Positions 1-11,500 of a stretch of 64,000 nt of DNA are shown piece after piece (positions within the stretch are counted from its first letter, which is position 1; the number at the start of each line of letters is the position of its first letter). The stretch is from Echinococcus granulosus (lineage: Eukaryota; Platyhelminthes; Cestoda; Cyclophyllidea; Taeniidae), in assembly GCF_000524195.1 (NCBI RefSeq), contig NW_020170392.1:1551928-1615927 (forward strand). The letters run 5' to 3'. The notes under the pieces were generated by a model that was not told where the DNA came from, ran no database searches, and was given only the letters and a program-made list of their open reading frames with translations. The position numbers and the translations under genes are program-made.

Positions 1-618
1 AGTTCTTTTTTATATTTTAGTTAAAATCGTCAGTGCCCTTGTCTATTTCACTCAATCACCAATGAGGCATGAATCCGGTTCATTTTTCGACCTCTTTGTC
101 GGAAACTGCGGTTTTAAGCGAAAAAGCCTCTTAGAACAAATAAATAATACTTTGATTAAAAAGTGCTTTACATAATTTACTTACTTTTAACGGATTGTTC
201 CCAACATAGGGCTTATAAAGTTTTTAAAAGAGTCTCCTAATTCGGGAGAAGTCGATTTTCAATACTAAGAATATGGATTTGAATAGCAAAACTTATTGTC
301 ATTATTCAAACAGAATTATCAGTTGTTAGTTATCCATTTTAACTTTCTGAAGCGTTTGAATGCATGTGTGCCGTGTGTGGCGCCCAAAGACTTCCTCGAA
401 AACGAAAGGTGACATAGTTCTTAGCCAGAGTATGTATTTTCGACAGCCAGTTGGGCTTGGGGCTCCTGGCATGGCCCGAAGGCCAGCCTACCCAATTAAA
501 GTAAAAGATTAATGGCCCTAAGTGGCCCCCTCACCAAAACCTAGAATTAAGTAACCAACGCATTACATAGTCCCTCTTTCCCTTTGAGCGGCGTCCCCGG
601 CGCTCGCTTTGATCAACC
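1..618. other. Anonymous sequence left of the assembly gap
   Basis: No exon, RNA gene or complete mobile element is recognisable. The stretch ends in the N gap, so its adjacency to the rest of the window depends on scaffolding. Bases 459-488 are GC-rich and match bases 7538-7567 at roughly 23 of 30 positions, which suggests a diverged interspersed repeat. Short reading frames here have no protein-like character. Confidence 0.6.
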
Positions 619-718
619 NNNNNNNNNNNNNNNNNNNNNNNNNNNNNNNNNNNNNNNNNNNNNNNNNNNNNNNNNNNNNNNNNNNNNNNNNNNNNNNNNN
701 NNNNNNNNNNNNNNNNNN
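619..718. other. Assembly gap, 100 N
   Basis: Exactly 100 N bases. A round number like this is normally a placeholder of unknown true size. It lies only 130 bases left of the start of the 31.6-kb tandem block, which matters when judging whether that block is real. Confidence 0.98.
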
Positions 719-848
719 AGTGTTTAGCCGCTCTCCTCAAGAGTAGAGAGGTGGGGTGGTTGTCGAAGGTGGATGCCACCTTAGACATGCTGTTAGGGGA
801 CGTCAGAGATTCTCCCATCCAAAACATATGTACTTCTTCCACCCCCGA
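719..848. other. Unique sequence between gap and tandem block
   Basis: 130 bases that do not recur at the internal junction of the tandem block. Base 848 is A while the corresponding base 32424 is T, so the repeat homology stops here. No gene is seen. Confidence 0.8.
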
Positions 849-3095
849 TAGGGTCTACCACTTGGCAACAGAAATCAGGACAAATCCTAAAAGGTGGGAT
901 TCGTTTTCAGCTTCCACCAATGCATCGTCCTGAAACCGTCCCAAAGATGAAAGAAGACATAATGCTTGAGGAGAACATATACATTTGACATGCATAAGAC
1001 CTTTGGACTACTGGTATAGCTAATAAGACAGGCCGCCTGGCGGTGGTAAAGAGGCGGAGCCCAAAGTCATCCATTACCAAACCCTCAAGTTGACCAAACG
1101 ATCAAAGCATCCCATTCAATCATAGCAAGACAACTACGTGTTTAACCCCTGCCTTTGTCAATTCGTTGATAGCGTTACAAAATAAATATTAAAAACAAGT
1201 GATAATTCCTCTGATTCCTCTCAATTTGATTTTCAAGGGTACATCATATATTTCATGTAATGATTTTGATAAAAATCGGTGGAAAATTTTTTTCCGAAAA
1301 TGCTTTTCTGTTTGGCGCTCTTTTGTTTACCTCAACTACGTGTAAAAGTAAATAAAAGTTCGTGTGCATGTTAAATATTAATGATTGGTCAGAAACCGAT
1401 GTTGCAATTATTCATTTCTATACTCCTGCCTGCAAATCCCTATCACACCTCATCAACTACTACAGCTGTACTTTGTACCATAAAATATGCATGCATTGGA
1501 TTTTGGAACATCCGACCCAATGAAACAAACTTTGGCAACTTTGCCTACGGTTGTTTACGAAGGGGCATGAGCGGATCAAATTCGTTAGCACTTCAAAGCT
1601 GGTGATTAAAATTTGGCCAAATTAATTATTGCCCGAAGCATAATACGGTGAATGAAGCGTAAGTTAAAGACCAACCTTTTAAAGGTTTAATTTCCACAGC
1701 TAAGCCATTTTAATATTTTGGAATGTGTTCCTACAATAAGTACCCCGAGGTTTTCTTAGGGAGGAAAATTTGGAACAAGATGGTGGAAGCTTGTTTACTT
1801 CAGATTAGCAGGCGCAAAGAAGGTTACCTACTGAGGAGAGCAATAAACCTAGAGATAATACGGAAATGTAATTTAGATAGCCAAATGAGAAATAAGTATG
1901 CAAGGGATATTTCTGCAAGGCTGTTTGAGTTAACAGTTCCATGCAAGGAATTGGAAACTAGTCTCCTAATTAAACTTTCACATTTTTAAACAAACTATGT
2001 GAAGATGGCTGTGATTTTTACTAATGCTATTTAGATTTCGCAAACTGACCAGGTTTCTGGAAAAGCTTGCCTTTGCATTAAAGTATTGCCATCTGTTTAA
2101 ATAACTAAGGCAATCGGCTAGAGTCTTATTTATGGTGTGGTTGTCGATCTTTGGCCTGTTATAGTAATACTTATTCACAAATGTTTGACCAGACAAATTA
2201 TTTACGAATTAGACCATGCGCGCTTTATTGTTTATTCTTCACACTTAAAATGCAGGCAGCGTTTAGTGTATGGCCGCGTAGAATGCAATCGTCATGGCAA
2301 TGCACTCAGTGTTGAAGGTGCTCAGAGAGTCAAGAAATCCATGAAGTTGTCAACTTTCCGCATTACGAAGGAGTTAGGTTGCTTTATCATGACTGAGGTC
2401 GAATTGCTTTTGCCATTTAACTTAAGGCGTCACCTAGGCCATTGGCTTTTTGTGAAACAATTTTGAATAGTGGTATAGGATTGAGTCGAATAATCACCTC
2501 AACTCTGTTAGACGCGATTGAATCATTTAGCAGTGTGTTTAATGTCTAGCTCATAAAATATGATGATTCCAAAACCCATGATTTATCATTAATTTGATCC
2601 TTTTTAAAACTTTTGTGAATTGCTAAGGGAATCAAGGAATGACTATTTTTGCTTCTATAGCAAGGAGGTTTTAAAACAGGCCCTAGGTGTTGTCAAATGT
2701 CATGCAGGTTTGAATCAATACTTAATACTTCCAATCAATTTGAATGTTGATGTCAATTTGCTTGAAGACTAGTGGGGATGGTTTTTCCCCGACAACGTCG
2801 TACGGGGTACGCGAAAGGACGAACTTAACAAATCTCAACAGTTTTATGAAATAAAAGTGGATAATTGGAGGTATGATGACATCATCAATAGCAGAATAGT
2901 TCATATGGTTCCCCTGGACCACTTTCTTCTAAAATTTTATCTGACGAGAGCCAAAAATTCACACTACGTTCCGATGAATTAAAGTTAGTATTCATAGATC
3001 GGTGGTTCATTGCCAATGAATGCTAAAAGTTATAAGTCCTTGATAGGAGTTGAACTGGCTAGACGATTGTAAGGTCTGATGGTTTTCCTTTTCAG
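849..3095. other. No confirmed gene; upstream region or first intron of tetraspanin
   Basis: About 2.2 kb upstream of the first recognisable tetraspanin exon. I looked for a short first exon encoding an initiator Met, a few Cys/Lys residues and the beginning of the first membrane helix, followed by a GT donor in phase 0. I found none that was convincing. The small reading frames here have no family resemblance. Confidence 0.5.
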
Positions 3096-4893
3096 TTGAT
3101 TGGTTTGGCACTGGTTGTGGCCGGCGCCTGGGCCGTCTTCAATATTCCTTCCTTCATGCAAGCCCTTGCCTTCGCATTCGACACCGACGTTACTGGCAGT
3201 GAGCTGTACCAGAACGCCAAATTGACCCAGGCCATTGCCTACGTCTGTATCGGCCTGGGCCTCTTCATTTTCCTTGTCTCCTTCTTCGGGTGCTGTGGTG
3301 TCGTTACCGACAGCTGTTGCCTTCTCATTACTGTGAGCCCTTCCCATTCCCACTCGCTTCTCAATGACGAAATTCAGGATCGTTATTTGGCAAATATCTT
3401 TAATTACTAAATTCTCCCAAATGCTTCTTATGATGGTGCATCAGCGTCCTTTCAAACGCATTTTAAAGTCAGGGGTTATCTTTTGGATTGTAATCTATTT
3501 GAAAAGGTTTAAAATGCCATCAATCCAAATTTTATTAACAGCGTCTCTTTCTCTAAGTACCACTTCGATTTGGAAACAAGTATTTAGTATTTGATGGAAT
3601 TTTAACTAGGGTCACTCGCATGATGTGACTTAGAGCAATTATGCACAAAGCGTTTATACGGCAAAACAGACGCCATGCTAGGGTGTGTCGGTAAGCCTTA
3701 CCGAAATGCATACAAATGTGTATCGGATAGCCTTATTGTTGTAACTGCCGGTTTAGGCTCAATGATTGTTGCTTACTTAGCAATTGACTATTTGCATTTC
3801 AGTACGCTGTGGTTGTCAGTCTGCTCTTCCTTGCAAAGGTCATCTGTGTTCTCGTTTTCCTACTACTCGGTGAAAAGGTAGACAGTAATTTTCACGATTT
3901 AAGACTTGTGAGCTCAATAACTGTAGTGAAGTGAAAGATTTTTACCAATTTCATTGCATATTGAAGTGTAAGAAACCAGAAGACCTTTTAAAAACCTTCT
4001 TAAGCATCGCTTTTATGGTGTTGTTAGCCTATAAACCTTGATAACCCACAGATCTTTTGTGCTATTTCAGGCGAAAATGTAACATCAGCCTTTTTTGTCT
4101 TCTTGGCATCCTACCAGACATTTTAAAAAGCAAATTTCATAAATGTTCCCTGTCGAGAAATAGAGAGGAGTGACACCCCTCGATGATCCCATTATTTAAC
4201 GTTGTAGATCTCACCAATCGTTATTGACAAAATTCAAGACGGTTTTTCTGCAAACTACAAGGGCTACTTGGGTCTGCCACATCAAGATGATTCCACGTCT
4301 TATTCGCAGACGATGGACACCATCATGCTGAATGTAAGCTAACATCCCCACCAGGTTCTGCTATGCAATTAATCGCCCAGTGGGTCGGAAACTGTAAACT
4401 CTTATTCCTCTTTTAGTTCCAGTGCTGTGGGGTGTACGGTCCGCAGGACTTTGAACAAGTAAGGACCTCGGCGCTGTGGCATGAAGTAGGTCGACTGTAT
4501 GTCAACGCAGAGAGTCGAGAGATTACCGGGGATGCCGTCGGCTTGCCCGTTGCCTGCTGCCAATTCCGCAACATTGATTTCCCCATGAACTGTACGGTTA
4601 ACAGCAAATCTTTGAATAGGATCGTATTCTTTTGTAACAACATGTTTTGCCACCTTTCAGCTACATTTCACCAACTGCATCGGAGCATGAAGAACACGCA
4701 GTGTCCAGTTAAGCCAGTGTCCGCCTACAATACAATGGGCTGTGTCGAAAGAATATCTTCCACTCTGAAACAGTACACAGTGGCAATTGCAGTAGCACCG
4801 GTAATAATCGCTGTTATCGAAGTGATAGGCGTAATTTTGGCCAGCGCATTGGCCCACGAAGTGAAGCAGGATGTGGGACGGTTATACTACTAG
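3096..4893 (+). CDS. Tetraspanin, 5' incomplete (copy 1)
   Basis: Four-pass membrane protein of the tetraspanin family, which organises plasma-membrane or tegument microdomains. Visible exons are 3096-3332, 3803-3877, 4208-4333 and 4417-4893, all joined in phase 0. The first visible exon starts inside TM1 (LIGLALVVAGAWAVF), so an upstream exon with the start codon is missing. TM2 is AIAYVCIGLGLFIFLVSFF, followed by GCCG. TM3 spans exons 1-2 (CCLLIT/YAVVVSLLFL). The large extracellular loop carries the hallmark CCG (FQCCGVYG), a PVACC motif and a final GC (MGCVERI), as in CD63-like members. TM4 is near the C-terminus (VAIAVAPVIIAVIEVIGVI). The last exon may hide a 69-nt intron at 4592-4660 (GTACGG...TTTCAG, phase 1) or a 78-nt alternative. 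The visible part encodes about 281-304 residues. The gene is convergent with HAP40. Family call is secure; the loop splice and N-terminus are not. Confidence 0.9.
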
Positions 4894-5662
4894 TAGGAGG
4901 ACCTATTTCATCCGAGTAGAGAAAGGACAAACAGGCAGACAGAAAGAGACGAAAGGTCTCGTACATAGCCATGAACACAAGACACTCATCCTCTCTTGCA
5001 ATCATTTGTGAATTTCTAATGAACCACACCTCAAGAATGATCACCGGCGTTCAGTATGACAACCTGTAAAGATTCTAATGGACCAGATACGATTAAAATA
5101 GTTCCCATTTTACTGGTTAAATTACTTGTATTTCCACGCAGTTTGCCAGATTTTCTAAAAAAAGGTCCGAAAATCGCAGTAAAACGCCATGCTACTACAA
5201 GAAAACAAGTAGATGACATATTTAATTGCATAAAACTATTCTTAAAAATGACTGCATTTAATTTTCTGAAGGGCAGAAAACGCCTTAAAAAGAGGCCTAT
5301 TGGGTGCATTTCAAATCTAAGCACTTTACAAACGCCCACCGCATGGATAACAAACAAAAATTAAGAGAGGTATCGTTAAGACCGCGAGTCGCCTAATGGG
5401 GCACTAAGCCTAAGAGATAACCCGACCTATGACTTAAAGAAAACGCTACCTACTTGTATTACAAAGAACTATTGCTAAGAAAACTACTGACCTCTAATTA
5501 GTTATTAACTAATTGCTACCATACTTTTTAATAAGTTCCACGACTCTAGGATTCTTAAAATGAATGATTTGTTAACTGATAGAGTACAAAAAAGGTGGGT
5601 TTGACCAATGCGAAAAGAGGAAAAGTTATGATATGTATTGAGTGAAAACCGAAGCAGTAAAA
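4894..5662. other. Intergenic region between convergent genes
   Basis: 769 bases between the stop codons of the tetraspanin (+) and HAP40 (-), presumably both 3' UTRs. A 102-codon Lys-rich frame (5056-5364) shows no family resemblance. A perfect 9-bp inverted repeat with a one-base spacer lies at 5496-5514. Confidence 0.6.
5496..5514. repeat. Perfect inverted repeat, 9-bp arms
   Basis: AATTAGTTA, one T, then TAACTAATT. It lies in the 3' space shared by the two convergent genes. AT-rich palindromes of this size arise by chance, so no function is claimed. Confidence 0.7.
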
Positions 5663-6929
5663 CTAGAAAATATCATCGGGAGGACTTGTGGCATTGTCCA
5701 GCAGATCTTGAAGAATCCTTCTCTGAGACGGATTAATTTCGGATTGGATAAAACTAGCAGTCGTATCCAATGAGGCGAGATCTTCAGACATATACGCAAG
5801 CTATAGCATTGTAAGCAGAGATAAACACTAAACCTACAATTAAGGATTTCAGGTACAAAAACATGCCACTTTCTAAGTAACGAGCAAAGTTGTCTTTCAT
5901 AGATTCAGCAGCGTCATCGACGTAGGCAGTGAGAGATAATGGTCCCTCTTTAGAAATTTCTTTGGATTTTGGGGGCTATCAATTCGTTATAAGAATGCAC
6001 AGACATACCAAGGTTGAGAGGACAAGAAGGACCCGGTAAACTTCTGTTTCTTTTAAAAGATCAAGAAATAATTCAATTTCATATCCATGTGTTTCTAAAG
6101 TGAGTAAAACAGTATCGGAGTAAACACACCACAAGCATCCATGGAAAGGGTTTGGATCTTAAAAACAGTATTGAGAGCAGAAGAGTAATCACCTAGAGTG
6201 AGAATCAGCAAATGAATGCCATATAAGGTTCGTACGAGTGAGAATGTAAATTTGTAAGCATTTCATTAGGATGTGGGTGACACGAGGCGCATCACGGCAA
6301 AAAATGTCAGCGGCATGACTATAAACATTTATTGCCTCGGAGAGCCGCTTAGACTTCTACAAAGAAAATTGCATAACTTACAACGGAAGAAAACCGATAA
6401 AATATCTCCACAGAATATATAACAGTTGGCAGCATGTGTGAGCGAGACACAGGACTCATAAACCTAAAAGATGTTTGAAAGTAGGGGACCTACCTTTGCT
6501 GCTTTGAGAAGGCAGGAAATGGCGTGTTCCAGCAGTTCGCCTGAAGACAAAGTGGTAGAGGTTTGAAGATTTTCCTCAGCTCTTGCAAAGAGACGACCCG
6601 CTTCCATCAAAGCAGCTGCCTCAGCGAACCCATCCGAATTCAAAGCTTCACACTGTGCTTTGCCTAGAGCAAACACAGCCGCGTATTCATAGGTATCTTC
6701 AGTAGCCAGCAATTTCGCGATGTATGCTATTTCAAATGATGTTATAGAACAATGCCGGAAAACGCACCAAAATCATTCCTCGCCTCATCGACGTTCGCCT
6801 GTCGAAATATTTTCCTATATGTGAATGTAAAATGCGACTGTACTTCTGCAATTTCCCTGCAATCTCCCTATACAAACTGCCATATTCCACGTTGGGATTC
6901 ATTACGGCATTAGTGACCTTGACAGTCAC
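5663..6929 (-). CDS. F8A1: HAP40 / F8A1 homologue, N-terminus unresolved (copy 1)
   Basis: Homologue of the 40-kDa huntingtin-associated protein (F8A), an all-alpha TPR-like protein that binds and stabilises huntingtin and has been linked to Rab5 and early endosomes. Exons on the minus strand are about 6929-6850 (N-terminal, edges uncertain), 6726-6494, 6356-6236, 6192-6130, 6094-6009, 5975-5838 and 5800-5663. Introns from the second exon on are 137, 43, 35, 33 and 37 nt, and all keep frame. Diagnostic matches recalled from the human protein are NPNVEYGSL (human KPNVAEAG), TYEYAAVFALGKAQCEAL (LPYAAWCQLAVARCQQAL), LTRDYSSALNTVF (LARDYTGALAVF), EVYRVLLVL (EVSRVLLLL) and a C-terminal helix ending NATSPPDDIF. 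The long proline-rich insert of the human protein is absent. The first exon/second exon boundary and the initiator are not settled. Confidence 0.87.
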
Positions 6930-8500
6930 AAGGAGTAGGCTTACAAGCCGTTGTGAAACCTTGGGAGTAAGAAAACGTTACAATGTGATAGATGTAAAAA
7001 AGAATGTCGTGGATGTGAAGGCGACCGAAAAACCAACAACCAATCTAAAACACGCCCAAAGATTTACAAACTGAAGACCTGAAATTGTGTTTTTTTTTTT
7101 AAATCAGAAAAAGTAAAGTATTTGCAGCACCCTAACAGGATGGAAAGCTTAAAAACCAATACGGCTTTGCTTGCTAAGTGATAATTGATTATACTCAAAT
7201 AAATTATTTGATACAGCTGGTCGTGTTAAAGAACCATGTGTCAGTTTTCTTTGCGTACTACAGCATCGCTCCGAAATCTGCCTGAAGACAAAAACATAAT
7301 ATGCACCAAAATACATATATTTGACATAGAGCAAAACTTGGGGCCATTGGCATTCCTCGGAGTCCGGCCCACCCTAGCAAAGATACATTGGCAGAAGCCC
7401 AAAGTTTTTCCTTCGTCAAAACCGAGAGATAAGCAACCGGTGCATTATGCTACCAAAATCGCACATTCTTTAGACTTACTCAAAAATGAGAGAAAATATG
7501 CAGGCAAAAAATGTGCTGTTGAAGTACAGAAGGGATTAGGGCTGCCGGCATAGCCTGGAGGCCAGACAGCTCGAAAATAGGTAGTGGTGAGCCCCCAGGA
7601 GCGGCGTTATATGTGTCGAGAATTAAACACACAACTGGATAATGGCAACGTAATCAAGATTTCTTTTAAGGAGCTTGAAGTTTATTTATTTGACCCGGTT
7701 GCAGTCATGGGAAAAATTTTGTATACTTTTGCTCAAATTCAAATCAATGTATCCAATGCAAGGTCTAAAATGTTGTGCGTTTTTCATATTTTAAAAACAC
7801 AGCAAACCAAAGCGGCCTGCATGTTTTACAAATATGCAACGACACACTATTTCTGCTATTTAAAATGAAGTTTTGCGGATTCGCTCAAAATGTTGGTCTA
7901 GATTCATAACAAACCCCCATTTCTCACAAAATTCTGATTAATTCATAAGTCACCTTGTTATTTTCTCACATATATTTTTGTAGTTTTATGTTAGACTTTA
8001 CAGACAATTTTTTATGCACGTGTTTCACCTAAAAGGTCGCTTTGTTGGAGTAGGTGATGTCATGGCAAAAGACTCCTGCCTACTTCAAACTGTCCGCGCA
8101 AGTCAAAATGAAATTTTTTGCTTGTCTTTGCCAAAAAAAACTTTGCGGATCCTTGGCACCTGTGTTTAACTTAGTCTACATATTTTTTTATTTAGGGACA
8201 AATGCTTATATCGGAAAATCAGCGCTCAAATTTGCCCTAATGCATTTGGACAAGTTTGGGCTGCTTGGTTTTTGTTTATTGTATATATTAAATTTTTATG
8301 GGTTTTTTTTAAACCTGGTGTTTTTGTTTTGAGAACTTGGTAATGGTTTGTAGTGTGTGGTCATTCAACCACACTTACTTGTTTTATCCATACTTTGATT
8401 CACAAATCCACTACAGCAGGAGGGAATTTCTAGCAACCTTTTCTTTTCTTACCATGTTTTTCTAAACTTTAATTGTATTTGTGGTTCTCTCTTTTTTTAG
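6930..8500. other. Intergenic region, no confirmed gene
   Basis: Contains the presumed HAP40 promoter/5' end and the upstream side of the SP17-like gene. Frames at 7236-7553 and 8054-8332 have no family resemblance and no splice context. An 11-base T run lies at 7090-7100, a diverged repeat fragment at 7538-7567, and a small hairpin (arms GTGTGGT/ACCACAC) near 8356-8374. Confidence 0.5.
7538..7567. repeat. Fragment of a diverged interspersed repeat
   Basis: GC-rich 30-base stretch resembling 459-488 (about 23 of 30 identical by eye, sharing GGCAT and AGGCCAG). The surrounding bases align only weakly, so this is probably the relic of a short dispersed element. Its class is not identified. Confidence 0.35.
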
Positions 8501-8502
8501 AT
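8491..8502 (+). promoter_or_regulatory. Splice acceptor 2 nt before the SP17-like start codon
   Basis: A pyrimidine-rich run ending CTTTTTTTAG is followed by AT and then the start codon at 8503. It could be a normal 3' splice site of a 5' UTR exon. It could also be a spliced-leader trans-splicing site, which flatworms use and which often lies very close to the AUG. The sequence alone cannot separate the two. Confidence 0.55.
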
Positions 8503-11500
8503 ATGTCGGCTCCATTCTCCAACACCCACTTGCGCGTTCCTCCCGGGTTTGCAAACATTCTCTGGTGCTTTGCGCGCGAAGTTCTACGCGTTCAGCCACC
8601 TGATATACTTAGATTTGGGATGGAATATTTTGACCACCTGTTGCGGGTAAGACTAGGTAAGGTATCTTTGTATTTAATGTAAAATTAACCCAGAAACCGG
8701 AGAGGAAGATATTGCGAAACTTGGTGCCGCGATCGATGATAGGTACTACAACAACCGTTCATTTGTAGTGAGTTTAAACATATACTGTCCCTATTACCTT
8801 AGGTTATGATATTTGTTAGTGGTTTTTAAATTGTCTTCTTACATACAATTCTACTATTTTTTATTATATTCAGATGTCCACACCTGGGCCGCATTCAAAT
8901 CGCAATAAACCTCAACCAGGTTACCTTGATGGCTGCAAACCCTAGTTTATTTTCCTGAAGACGTCCTATTCCAATTAATAAAATAAAGCATCTTGTGTGT
9001 AGTGCCTAATACATTTTGCTTGTGAGTGGATATGATGCAGACTTTGTGCCTATTGGTTTACAGCCATCAACAAGACTTTAGAAGTTTGGCAGTTGTAGAG
9101 TCATTATTAGCTCATTAAATACAAAGTATCTGAATTCAGGCGTGACATTTAATTAGGATCTAATGGGTCATTTAAACATTTTATATTTTGACAGTAACGT
9201 TGCGACAAAGCCAAATCGATATATTTCTGCAAATTTTGTGAGGCTGTGAAATCATGGTAGCTTAATCCGTTATCACAGAGTAACTAGGTGTTGGGACTTG
9301 CATTTACGTCAAAAAGTTGTGGCTGGCTGATGCGATGTCTAGTATAGTTTGTGGTTTATAATCAAAATTTTAACTCATGCCACATGGTTTGAACTATGAT
9401 GTCCTAACAATGTAAAAATTGGGTCATTTTGCATAATAAATAACCTCACCTTAACACTTGGTCTTCTTTGCTGTAATACGAATCTATAAAAAATAGTCAA
9501 ATTTATGTCACTTGCTGAAACTCAAATTGCCTTGGGAATACACTTATGTACAAAGGTATCTTAGATATTTTACTCATATCCGTATTTGTCAAGTTATTCT
9601 AATTAAGACTTGAAAGCGCAATGGCAGAACGAAGCACTGATATGATTCATACTTAGAAAGTTGAAGTACGGAAGGTTATGCTTCTTGACATCTAACCATG
9701 GACATCGATTTGATCTATTGGGGTTTAGATGGTCATCACAGTATCAGATCAATGTCGAAACTTATCTGCATTAATTCCTCACAGACCATAAAATGTGCAG
9801 GATGTCATATTATAATAAGCTAAAACCAGTGCATCTGCGTCTTTTGATAACAACATGGATGCTTCATTAACACGAGAATTAGATTGACAAAATTAACAGT
9901 AGATTATGTATGATGCGTCCAGTCTTAAAATCTCAAGATTGGTTACAAGTCTGATCAAGTAGTTGTGGGGTTTTAAAACTCGCGTTCAATAATTTCGTAA
10001 TATATTTAAGTAAAATTTATGTCAACCTCACTGACATACTCCAGTTCCATTTTTTGTTAAAGGAGCTCTGTGTCTTTGTTTTTATTTAAAATAACGAGGA
10101 ATCATCGTCTGCTTACACATTTTCCCCGACTATTTCCTAATTTGCCCGCAAGTGATTACTGACTTATATCTAGTGATTTTGTGTAAGTATTATACCAAAC
10201 ATGGTGTAGTACGCACATTCAATAATAACTTAGCCATCATTATTTGGGAATTCAGGAAGGCCACCCTCTATCTAATGGACCGAGAGGTCCTACTTTCACT
10301 TAAAAGTAGAAACTTTGTTTGCGATTTTAGAGACAAATAGGGGATTCTGAGATTATACCCGTTCTCAAACCAATGGGTTCACAATGAGATAAAACGAAGT
10401 TTATTTTGCATTTGCCAGTCCGTAGATGGATAACGAGAGTGCAAATATGCGAAGTAGATTCAAGTGCGATATATTTAGTCCATTGAAAACCTAATTTTGC
10501 ACTTACAAGTTGCAATTAATTTCATAGTTGAATTGCATAATCAAGCTAAACATTGGATGTACCCTTATTGATAATGGTAGTAATAGTTATCCCTTATAAT
10601 AATTTCAAATTTTACCATTATATAAATGAGGGAATTTAATTTTTTGGCTGTCCTAATTATTTACCCTACCTTATTTGAGTTTTCTGTTGTTGTCTGACTT
10701 CGGTTATTTTCCGTCTTACACATTAAGTAATTAATCGCATTTTAGATTATTTCGTCTATCCTTCCCATGTTCCATTGTACAATTCCCACCCAAAAGAGTA
10801 CTTAAGAATGCTAAAGTATGAATGCGGAAATAATAAATTAATAATTGGCATTATCTTTAAATGTTATTTCAATACCTTGTAAGGCCACACAGCATCACTT
10901 CGTTGATAAATAAATGCTACTGATTTTAAGCACTACAAGTATACTTAACAAGAGTGCAGTTCTGTATAACGTTTTGAGTTTATGCTATGGTTCTAGGATT
11001 CAAGTCGTAGATTTCTCTGTTACTCAGGAAACGGTCATTTCTTTTAGCAATACCACTTAATAGCCAAGACGTAAACATTGGTAGGCTGTGAACACATCGG
11101 CAAGTCCATTTGAAAGGGCGTAAAAACTGCCTCGATTTTTTAAGCATGACTTGTTTGTATCATCATCGGAGCAGCTTACAGGGTAGCTTTGAGGGGGTTG
11201 AGTGGTCCACTACCATGACTCCATATAGTGTAGCTAGTTGAGAGTTTTGCTTCCGTTTGAATAAACTGTCTGCATTGTAAAAAAATATCCTTTGAATCCA
11301 TGACTAATTTATCACCAAACACTAATCGAGCCAGTGTTGGACTAAATAGTGCTATCGTAGAAACAAAAGATTTCGTGGTATAAATGCAAACACATAGGTT
11401 AACCAAACCTAGTGGTCGGTGGACCGATGCAAGCATTTGCAGTTTGTGGAAGTAATTAGAATCAAGACACATTTATATCACCCACAAGGCGATTTTTGTT

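Noticed and set aside
751..933. 60-codon frame across the left edge of the tandem block
   Set aside because: Short, no family resemblance, and half of it lies in the unique left flank; treated as chance.
5056..5364. 102-codon Lys-rich frame just after the tetraspanin stop
   Set aside because: Starts with a true ATG but has no recognisable domain, lies in presumed 3' UTR between convergent genes and overlaps a long antisense frame; probably chance.
6193..6235. Apparent frameshift in HAP40 between two conserved segments
   Set aside because: A 43-nt GTACGA...CTCTAG intron restores the frame and the expected TRDYSSAL motif, so the gene is not a pseudogene here.
7236..7553. 105-codon frame upstream of the SP17-like gene
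   Set aside because: No homology recognised, ends within the diverged repeat fragment, no splice signals in a consistent arrangement.
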